A stretch of 64,000 bases of DNA from Hermetia illucens (taxonomy: Eukaryota; Arthropoda; Insecta; Diptera; Stratiomyidae): positions 150,522,027-150,586,026 of the forward strand of contig NC_051852.1 of the NCBI RefSeq assembly GCF_905115235.1, in the 5' to 3' direction. The notes beneath the pieces are model-generated. The model saw nothing but the letters and a program-made list of their open reading frames with translations, had not been told where the DNA came from and did no database searches. Numbering within the stretch: the stretch's first letter is position 1; each line of letters starts with the position of its first letter. The position numbers and the translations under genes were made by a program. Positions 55,441 through 64,000 of this stretch are shown here, piece after piece.

Positions 55441-55990
55441 AGTAGATAAGTCGAATGTTGAGAAAGTACGACAACTTCATTACGGGTGCTGCCATATAAT
55501 GGAAGCTGGTGCTAAATGGGCCCGGACAAACATGGCAAACTTGCTGCATGGCAACGGTCGTTGTTTATATCCGAACCAAGTCGACCCAATCTCCCCAGTT
55601 GGTAGAGGTCTTTCTACCAACTGGTGCAGAGAAAAGGGGTAGTAATGAGAGAAGTAGTAATATAGTGTAAAAAAATAGTTCTGGCAACCAAAAAGGAGAG
55701 ACGTCATCGAGCTCAAAGTCGGAGAAAAGTCACGAAAAAAGAGTGTATGCTTTAAGTTGCGAAACACCCGCTGTCGGGACAAAAAAGTTGACGAATTTGC
55801 AAATCAGGTAAAACCGAAAGCCACTTTAACGGAGGAAAGGTTACTCAAGAAGAGCGGACTGGTCATACATGAAATGAAAACTACCATCATCCAACGATAC
55901 ACTTCTATGGATGCCAAATTCTGGACCTTATCACACATTAGTGAAACTCTTGGAAGATCGTCCAAGTGGAGTTGAGGAAAAAGCAAATCA
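55440..55990. other. Unassigned spacer
   Basis: Open frames at 55436-55642 and 55757-55975 (+) show no recognised motif; they may belong to the start of the following R1-like relic. Confidence 0.35.
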
Positions 55991-58165
55991 CTAACGCGGT
56001 CGTTAGCTACGCAAAACTCGGTGACCTTAGCATGCCAGAGGGGTGGGGGGGTTGGGAAGCAGACAGTTGAAGAAAGCAGACGAAGCATGACACAGCAGCA
56101 AGAATCCTGCGATGTGGTAACCAAAGGTACTAGTCAGCGTCGACAAAAGCGAAAGTACAGCAACAGCAACATTAGTGGGATATCGACTTCAATTACAAAG
56201 TCGAGGTAATATCAGTGCTCAAGAAAAGGGAAAGGACAAACCGCGATCAAAAACCTTCCTCTTCAAGTCGAACAAAGGTAGATCTTACAAGGAAGTTCTT
56301 CAAGAAGCAAGCAAGCAATGGTAAATCAGAAGATTCTGGGGTAGACGTTAAATCTATTCGGCAGTTTCAAACCGGTGGTATATTGCCGAACTCGGGTTGA
56401 AGGCTGACGAAGACGAATACGTTCTGCCAAACAGTCCAGAGCATTCTATCTATGAAAACAGTGGTTTTCCTCCAGGAAGCCATGTTCACCCTCGAAATAC
56501 GGGATTTGGGCTGTCTTGACGTAGGAATCAATAAAAAGGGATCCATATATGAGCAACCTACTCCAGAGGACAAAAATTGTTTTACAAGCCTGGCGAAGCC
56601 GGAGACGCTTTGGAAAAATGTTGTCTTCTTTACAAGGATCACAACCTGCAGAAAGAAGACGAAGAGAAAAGTTAAGCATCATAGTCCGCATCCTACAAGC
56701 GAACATGGGTAGGAGTCCAACTGCTCATAATCTCATGGGGCAGGTAATGGAAGAAAGAAGACTGACTCAGCTTGAGCGAGAGGTACTGGCATAAGAGTTC
56801 ACCGTCATGGTATGTCGATAATCTAGCACCGCTACCAACCGGCGAAGAGATACAGAGAACTTGCGAGTGCGCTTTTTTAGAACGAATCTAAGTCCGCCGA
56901 GTAAGTTTAACGCCTTGGAAAACGAGATTCGAAACACGAAAGGTTGAGTTCTATTTGGAGGAGACTTTAACGGAAGAATGGTGCATAGCTTAACTAGATG
57001 CTCGGAACAGACTAAACTTTGAAGATGGTAGTCAGGTCGTGACTTATCGTCCTAAATATTAGTACCACTGCCACAATGCGACGCCTTGGTTGTGAGGGCA
57101 TTGTCACTGACGTAACATTTCTTACGGAGTCCTTAAAGTCAACGCTGTAACAACACCAATACATTTCCTTTGAAGTGCCGAATGACTCCTTCCAATATTC
57201 TGACGTTCGGTAAATATCAATCAGGTGGAATATCGGAAAAATCGACGTTTTCAAATTTATCCAAGCTCTCTCAAGAGAAGTAACTGAACCAAAACACCGA
57301 GAACTCCAACTGAATCGTCAGTGAACTCAGCAATGAGCCTTATCACCCTAGCTTTCGACGCATCGGCGCCCAAAAGGAGACTTCCTCACGGAAAGTCATC
57401 TGTGCACTGGTGGACAGCTGAAATCGCAAGTTTATGAACGAGTTACCTCTGATTACGCAGGATTACGCAGCGCGCCACAGTCAGGAACCTTTAGTTGCGC
57501 TGAATACAGGGGACCGAACGGGAATTCGGCGTGAAATCAGTAGGTAAAATGCATGCTGCTAGCAAAAGCTAGTTAGTAACAACAACAGGTACCCACGGGA
57601 CTTCGGGTATAACTTGGTTATAAAAAAATTTGCCGGTCATCGGTTACCCTGTTCGTAAAGAAATTGTACAGGTGCTTCTTGAATGAATGAATGGGCATGG
57701 ATTTTTCCTTGCTATGGAAGAAACCGAAGTCATCGTCCTGACAAAAAGAAGATTAACATAGTCTTCCCTATTCAGAATTGCCGAAACCAGCGGTGAAAGA
57801 CCTCAGCATCATGGTAGATGCGAAAATGAGCTACTTCGCGCAGATTGGGAACATCATCGATAACGTTGCAGTTAGAATATTTACGATTTGCCGGCTGAAG
57901 GCAAATGTCGGAGGTCCTTCATTCAGTAGGCGTTGTTTACTGAAAAGTACGGTTCAGTTCGTCCCTTTTTACGGTTCTGGTTCACTAAGGAGATATATCA
58001 CAAGCGTCTAGCGCAGTACAACTGATTTGCGAGTTGCGTTTGCCTATCGTACCGTCTTGGAACTAGCAGGAGTTATTCTGACGGTGCAGAGCGGAACTAC
58101 CGTGATCATACATAGAATAAGCCAGAGCCGAAGTCATGTGCTAGAGGGTTCTAGGTTATTGTCTT
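55990..58165 (+). mobile_element. Old R1-like LINE relic
   Basis: Lys/Arg/Ser-rich frames at 56021-56400 resemble a LINE ORF1. Near the right end KDLSIMVDAKMSYFAQIGNI, LKANVGGPSFSRRCLLKSTV and FYGSGSLRR match the region after the RT in R1-type ORF2 (LGVMIDAKLSF, ANVGGP). Stops and frame changes are frequent, and the RT core is not readable. Confidence 0.55.
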
Positions 58166-58499
58166 AAATGCAAAAAAAAATACTAGTAAGTTAGTAAAAA
58201 TGGTGGCAGTTTATAAAGTTGTCTAGGCAATTCTTGCTTTCGTCTTGTTCGGGAAAATGTCTGAAAAGGGGGTATTATTGATGTAGTCCGACACTTTAAG
58301 CTGAAGAAACTCATCGTCGACTATCATTTCTACGTATAACCTTCAAAGTGCGAAACGGTTCAGATAGAATATCTTCAATAAATTCAAAACGGGGTTTCCG
58401 AGGCGGTCTTTTGAGTTTCTGAGGTAGCCTGGACGGAGCTAGGTCAGGTGAATAAGCTGTTTGTGCAACGGTATGATACGATTCGGCTTAAAACTTAAA

Positions 58500-58935
58500 A
58501 AGAATCAATGTCGTCCGTCCAGTCGCTCTCTATGGTTCTGAGTGTTGGCCGACCATAAAAGACAATGAACGGCGTCTTGCGGTAATGGAGACGAAGATGC
58601 TACGTTGGACTAGTGGCGTCACACGTTTAGATCACATCCGAAATGAGGATATCCGCGATCGTTATGGGATTGCACCGATCGTGGAAAAGTTGTGATGGTA
58701 TGGTCACGCAATTTGTGCAAACGAGAAATCACTTACCAAGATTGGTCTGAACATCGAAGTCGACGGTAAACGACCAAAAGGCAGACCTAAGCAACGGTGG
58801 CTTGATACGCTGGATGGGGATTTGAAAGCCTCGAGATTGCACCTAGATCAGGCATTCGATAGAGCCAAATGGCGAAGCCGATCACGACGAGCCGACCCCG
58901 CTTGTGAACGGGACAAAGGCTGCAGAATAAGAAGA
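58500..58935 (+). mobile_element. RTE-like LINE 3' end
   Basis: SECWPTIKDNERRLAVMETK, MLRWTSGVTRLDHIRNEDIR, a stop, WYGHAICANEKSLTKIGLNI, GKRPKGRPKQRWLDTLDGDL and FDRAKWRSRSRRADPACERD form the C-terminus of the same RTE-like family as 30588-31347, with the AAG-type tail at 58927-58938. 58165-58500 is unassigned. Confidence 0.8.
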
Positions 58936-58939
58936 ATGC

Positions 58940-59512
58940 CGTGTGAACCGGCACATTCTCGTGAGTTGAGTCGCCTTTCCATATATCCGACTTAAACGAC
59001 GCACACTGGTATTTCTAATAGACAGTTTCGCCCAGCGTAAGGCACTGATGATTCACAACACCACGATTTTCGAGTGATTTTGTCACAATAGTTTGGATCC
59101 TGCTCGCTTTTGGCACGATATTCACTTGATTGTTCGGCTGTTTTTCGACTATTGGCATAGATGTAAATCCCATCTTACATAATATTCCGTTCGCAAACGT
59201 CCTGATAGTCAAAATTAATCTCTTCGAAAACTTTAACATGACGTCCTGTTTGCCTGGACGACGTGGAAGAACTCAATGAACCATGATAACTTTCCTAAGA
59301 CAGCTCGACTATACTGAGGATAGTTCCTTGCTCTCCCATGGATCTTGGTCAAATGGTACTGAATTTAACGAAACAAAAAAGCAGAATCGGGGGAAGGAAA
59401 ATAAGGATGAATAAAGCCATGGTATGCAGGCTTCTAGGAAAATAATGGGATGGCTTGACTGTTTGACGGGTTTATGCCAGACATATTGACTTAAGAAGGT
59501 ATATTCAACTAT
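58940..59512. other. Unassigned spacer
   Basis: Nothing recognised. Ends at the SINE target duplication. Confidence 0.4.
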
Positions 59513-59522
59513 TTTTGTATTA

Positions 59523-59825
59523 ATAAATAATAATCGTTGGCGCAACAATCCATGTTGGATCAGGGCCTTGAAGTGTGTTAGAGCACTTCATTCAAGACCG
59601 TAACGGTACACTCCAGGATTAGAGAACCCTGTAGGAGGCAGTGTGGTCAACATTGCGCTTGCCCGAGATTATTACCCTGATTTGACTCGGGTACTCATTC
59701 AAAGCTGAGTCGACTGGTATCCGACGTCAAATCACGATACAAATTCGACTGCCATTAGTGAGATTCGAACCGCGACCTTCCGTACGACAGCTTTGCGCTC
59801 GAACCACTCAGCTATCCGGACACCC
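59523..59825 (-). mobile_element. tRNA-derived SINE, complete copy
   Basis: A 303-bp SINE bounded by perfect 10-bp target duplications TTTTGTATTA (59513-59522 and 59826-59835). Read on the minus strand it opens GTCCGGATAGCTGAGTGG (RNA polymerase III box A, TAGCTGAGTGG) and has box B GGTTCGAATCTC about 40 bp on, followed by a tRNA-unrelated body and an ATT-rich tail ending 'attattattta'. It lies just beyond the polyadenylation signal of gene F. Older copies are at 9522, 25452 and 38808, and a piece at 48678. Confidence 0.9.
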
Positions 59826-59882
59826 TTTTGTATTAGTCAACAAATAAATAAATAACACAAAGATATCAGTTAGTCGTGCCTT

Positions 59883-59888
59883 TTTATT
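59883..59888 (-). terminator. Polyadenylation signal of gene F
   Basis: Minus-strand AATAAA about 35 bases after the stop, 47 bp before the SINE. Confidence 0.7.
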
Positions 59889-59922
59889 GTAGTTCAATTT
59901 GACTTAACTACATATAATAGAT

Positions 59923-60794
59923 TCAGCAGCCATACATAGCCCTGAGTTTTTGGATATCAGCGTGGCTCAAATCACCACGGTTTCCAATGACGCTTTGGTA
60001 GGCAGGGTTATGAGTTGTAATAGTCCTTCCTCCGTTCTTGCTGAAAGCGTATTGGTCGTAATGCATAATACTTTCGTAGTCGTATCCATAGCCAAAGTCA
60101 GTGACGTAAGATGATGAATATTTGTCGAAGTTGCCTTCCAGTCCAGATTGGATGTTTCCCCATTCAATGCTGACGTAATTGTCGCGGCTGGATGCACTTT
60201 GTTGATGATGGAATCCAAGAGCGTGGAGGAACTCGTGAACGGCTGTTCCGTGGTATACACATCCATTGGCTTGCAAGTTCAAATCTTGTCTGCCTCCAAT
60301 CATACCAACATAAGACCAACAACCAGAGTTTTCACGCTGAAATAAGACAAGTTCATTTTCGAATTCTCCCAATAAAACACACAAATTGAACCTACAGTGA
60401 CATAAACATAATTGTTTTGGTTGGTCCTTCTTTCGAACCTAACACAGCTGGCAGCCTGGATGGCATTGATGGCTCCAAGGATGTAGTTCTTCTCTGGTTC
60501 AGCTAAAGTTATAAAATACGGTCGCATTCTAGTAATTAATGAATATGAACTTAAGGCTACCTGGTTGTGTTACTTACTGAAAGAGGGACTGATATCGTAG
60601 TAAACAACGTTGTTAGTCCATCTTTGGTTGCTGTTGGTCAAACCATTACGACCGGGTGGGAAACGCATATCACCTTGGAAGAAACCTCCCGCTTCTTCCA
60701 ACCTCTTTTCTTCGGGACTCGGTTGGATCCTGGCACTTGGGTGCGCCAGAACAGCCAAACTCAAAAGAGAAAGAAGTGACAACTTGAAAAACAT
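59923..60794 (-). CDS. Astacin-type secreted zinc metalloprotease F
   Basis: Exons (minus strand) 60794-60578, 60502-60396 and 60336-59923 encode 245 residues with the same organisation as gene E. The three residue differences from E are Leu8 for Val, Val63 for Ile and Leu174 for Thr. Zinc site, FQGD, SIMHY and cysteines are unchanged. Intron lengths are 75 and 59 bp as in E. The promoter and about 600 bp of upstream DNA are nearly identical to E, so the pair arose by a recent tandem duplication that kept the direction of transcription. Confidence 0.95.
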
Positions 60795-60851
60795 CTTGGG
60801 TCGTTCGGAGTGCGTTCGACAACTGTTGGTGATTGTCCTAAAAATCGCACC

Positions 60852-60858
60852 TTAAATA
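60852..60858 (-). promoter_or_regulatory. TATA box of gene F
   Basis: Minus-strand TATTTAA, with the same Inr-like ACAGTT about 30 bp downstream as in gene E. Confidence 0.65.
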
Positions 60859-60864
60859 CTCAAA

Positions 60865-61425
60865 TTCAAACTAAAAAAATAGTTTCAGAAAAAAATTATC
60901 GCTAAGATACTTTTCACTACCGCTGGCAATCTTTAGTTATATCACTCCAATCAAATTTCCCTAATCTATTTATAATTTATTACAAGCTTGTCTGGGGAAA
61001 TGCAAAAAAAATGGAACAATGAGTTTTTGTATTGTAAAAGTTACACTTGATAGTATTTAACCAGTAATAATAATTACTGATTGTAGGAGAATATGGTGAT
61101 ATCGCAAAGAGGATTAACAATTTAAAAACAGTGTATATTAATTCTGACTCAATATTTCTTGTGGTGTTATATTGCATTTGACGGTTCTATTTGTTTTTCA
61201 TTCTAGCTGAAGTACGGCTGAAGCTAAGAGCAACGTGGCAATACACAAAATTTGAAAGAATATCGTCACTCCTAATCTGTCATATGATGGTTGATTGAGA
61301 AATGTTCGCCCAAACCTATAAAAAGGGTGTCACGTCCAAACTTTAAAATTTTGCATAGTTTCCAGTTTAAATTAACTTGTTTTATCATGATTACTAGGGG
61401 CTTCCTCCCGTCCTACTCCCAGGTA
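60865..61425. other. Upstream region of gene F, shared with gene E
   Basis: Homologous to 52960-53540. No gene seen. Confidence 0.5.
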
Positions 61426-64000
61426 AATTACTCGAGCGTTGAGACGTTAGAATCATCGAGTTGAACATGAACTCCATCATTAACCGACTTCGCAACCCAA
61501 GTTCGAGCTACTCCTCCTGTGAGAAACCAGATTGAGCTATAAGTATAAACGCAACTTTCCCAATTTCAACATTTTCCGTACCGACAATCCACCACTTTAC
61601 AATCCTCGGTCCATTCTTCTTCCCCGAAACAGCTTCAAATTACTCGAAGCCACCCTTATTTTCCCTGAAAACCAATTGTCCTGGATATTCGTTGATCCGT
61701 CTATTGATTGCTCCAACCAATTCCTTGAACATCACCCTCTTAACGAAGGCACAAAGTAAAACTTGGTACCTGGTAATAGGCGCAGTTGACTCAGAATCGA
61801 GAAAGGTTCCATCGGTTTCTCACAAACCTTCAATAAAAGCTGTTATCACTCCTATCTGGACTAGTTCATTATCAGCTGTAAAATTACTCTTGATCCTAAT
61901 ACCTAATCCTTTCTGGAAAATGAACGCAGCATGATGCCGTAATCTTCGACATCAAACTTCCCCTCAGAATCAGCCATTTAACCCCATCCTGGGTTCCTGA
62001 TTTCCTTTTGGGGCTCTGCAGTCCTGCCCGGCAGATGCTCTCAATGTACTCCTGCATCTCCTCCCTCTAGACCTCCATATTAAATATGTTGCAGCGTGCA
62101 GTGCCGTCAGACTACGTGAGTCCGGATGCTGGGCAGCGAAGTCCTACGGTCACAGCAAGATCCTAGATAAAATACCTCGGGAAATCTGGGCATCCCCCAC
62201 GGACTATGCCACACGCAAGCTGAACTTTACGAGAAACTTTGCTGTGGACCTTCCAGCCAGGGCAAAGTGGAAGACCGGCGGCGTGTTGCAAGGCTATGAC
62301 ACAATATTCTTTATGAACGGATCAAAGATGGCCTATGGAGTCGGCGCGGGAGTTTTCTCGAATACGTACGGTGTATTCAAGTCGTATGGTCTCCCAGGTT
62401 TCGTATATTCCAGGCGGAAGTGCTGCGCGATATTGGAAGTCTGTCGATGGCTGGAGCGTGATTCGAGCGCCAAGGCGATCAAGGCCTTGTACTCAACGAC
62501 GACATATTCTCGGCTGGTGGGGCAGTGCAGAGACGCGCTTAACCGTCTGGGCGGCACGCTCAAGGTCGCTCTCCTCTGAGTTCCCGGGCATAGGAACATA
62601 GAGGGAAATGAGCGGGCTGACGGATTGGCCAGGCAAGGCTTTGCTCTTGGCAGTCCCTCGGGGAATACAGTCGGTGTTCCGCTGGTGACTGTCGGGGCCG
62701 AGTTTACTCGCACGATGGCGAAGGCTTGCAAACTGTGCCAAGTCAAGGAGAATTTGGCCCGCTTATAACATAGCCTGCTCACGAGAGCTCCTGTGCCCGA
62801 CGCGTGCAAATGCGTTCAAGATTACAGCTATCTGCACGTGGCACTGGCCCATAGGGGACCATGCCGTTAGGCTCGGTATATCCTACAACTCGCATTGCCG
62901 AAGCTGCGGAGAAGGAAGGGGAACCCTCATTCACTTTCTCTGCGATTGCCCAGCTCTGGCTAGAGTCAGGTTACGGACACTGGGTAAACCATTCTTTGGG
63001 GCCTCAGAGAGATTTCTAGCTGCAGGGTTGGAGAGCTGCTTTCCTTCGAGAATGCTACGGGCTGGCTCTGAAGATCCGAGCCGGCTGGACTCTGCCTCCC
63101 AGCAGTCACGGTCTTAGGAGTTTGTGGCATCAAAACGGCGCACCAAAGCGCTAATTGGGGTCCTCGTAGCGGCCACTGATACCTACCTACCTACCCCTTC
63201 CAGAAGACGAACTGCACTCCTTGGCGATATCACACAGAAGAACCCTTCGGTAGACACTACTTACAAATAGATACCCTCCACAGACCCCTTACTTAGTTCA
63301 TGAACTCCGCAATATTAATAGTTCCATATACCAGCGAATTTCAATCCTGACCATCTCGACAAGCGCGTCTCCAATGTTAACCTGAACTTTGGCACCTTCA
63401 GGGAAACCAAAAAAATTCGTCCTAGCCTAAAAAAATAACCCAGGAAACCCCAATCCTATCTTAAAACATCTCTCCATCCGAAAAAGTGAACATCCTAGTT
63501 AACCACTTCCCTAAGCCCGCGTTTCAAAACTGATGTCAGGAAACAGCTTCTCGACTCTAACCTCTACCGAACCCAACTCACAGAAAACCTCTTCACCAAT
63601 TTTCTGATCAGATGAACATGCAACCCGTCCATTTTGCCATATCAAACAATCATGATGTCTATAAGCAAGAAATCGGTATATCCCGACAAAATCTTACCAA
63701 TAGTCTTAAAAAAGTGTGCTCCAAGCATTTCCATTTCGTTTCCTCAATTCTTTACCACTGCCTCCTCGCCTCCTTTCGATTGGTAGAGTGTTCGTATTTC
63801 CCTCGACTAAGGTCGTCTGAATTCGTGTTTGGACGGAAATTGTGGTATTATCAGGGCAATATCTTACGTGCCAAACCCCCCGCATGGACGTAGTCCTTGC
63901 TCGTCACGCCCGCTTATCACCCAGGTTATACACATTGAGTAACTCGATGAGAATCTTCTTCACATGCATCTGTTCCTTCAATTACTCTTATCCCTACAAT
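61425..64000 (+). mobile_element. Jockey/I-like LINE relic in the F unit, interrupted
   Basis: 61425-62000 and 63195-64000 correspond to 53545-54260 and about 54440-55250 of the E unit (for example 'aactccatcattaaccgact', 'cgtcctagcctaaaaaaat'). Between them a different LINE fragment is inserted. The relic runs off the right edge. Confidence 0.65.
62005..63195 (+). mobile_element. 5'-truncated LINE with RNase H, inserted in the F-unit relic
   Basis: The frame 62244-62579 carries IFFMNGSKMAYGVGAGVFSN and CCAILEVCRWLERDSSAKAI, RNase H blocks in which the usual first Asp (DGSK) is Asn and the QAE block is eroded. In another frame VPGHRNIEGNERADGLARQG-like sequence follows at about 62580-62640, then a C-terminal zinc motif with LRRRRGTLIHFLCDCPALAR near 62910-62960. 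The 3' end is a (TACC)n run at 63180-63197. The E unit lacks it. Confidence 0.75.

Noticed and set aside
59740-59825. A tRNA gene on the minus strand
   Set aside because: Box A and box B are present, but the sequence continues into a SINE body with tail and target duplications and has no proper acceptor stem.

Overview
The window is nuclear DNA of an insect, most likely a fly. Its genes have short GT-AG introns, TATA/Inr promoters and AATAAA signals, and the intergenic space is packed with insect-type transposable elements (LINEs of the R1, LOA-like, RTE-like and jockey-like groups, Ty3/gypsy relics, a Tc1/mariner-type transposase, a tRNA-derived SINE). No prokaryotic features are seen. The species cannot be read from the sequence.

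The only host genes I can support are six secreted astacin-type (M12A) zinc metalloproteases. Four lie on the + strand (A 7034-7975, B 22711-23629, C 36291-37231, D 43212-44153) and two on the - strand (E 52889-52018, F 60794-59923). All have three exons with the same intron positions and phases (exon 1 of 208 or 217 bp, exon 2 of 107 bp, exon 3 of 408 or 414 bp) and no visible lesion. A, B and C encode the same 240-residue protein; D differs at about a dozen residues. E and F (245 residues) are a second subfamily differing from each other at three residues. Each protein has a signal peptide, a very short propeptide with an FxGD motif, the HExxHxxGxxH zinc site, the SIMHY Met-turn and four cysteines. 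No CUB, EGF or ShK domain follows.

Genes A, B and C sit in copies of one long unit that carries its own fossil transposons. Unit A spans about 4510-12745. Unit B spans about 15475-28450 and is split by a 4.7-kb LOA-like LINE (15520-20263) with perfect 16-bp target-site duplications. Unit C (about 34930-41470) lacks the start of the unit. The end of a further unit lies at 797-1045, interrupted by a Tc1/mariner-like transposon that runs off the left edge, so the array probably continues leftward. D lies directly after C on a diverged version of the same promoter. E and F lie in a second duplicated unit, in inverted orientation, each followed on its upstream side by the same old jockey-like LINE relic.

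Between the units lie nested transposon graveyards: 1150-4430 (LINE), 12770-15470 (RTE-like pieces in both orientations), 28840-34900 (RTE-like, a gypsy remnant with a 4-bp target duplication inside an RTE-like LINE, R1), 44440-51650 (RTE-like, gypsy fossil, R1, SINE piece) and 55440-59825 (R1 relic, RTE-like 3' end, intact SINE). The two introns of A-D give conflicting groupings (intron 1: A with D, B with C; intron 2: A with B, C with D), which points to gene conversion across the array. The genes probably act as a multi-copy secreted protease family, for example in gut or reproductive secretions, with shared regulation through a conserved proximal promoter; tissue and substrate are inference.
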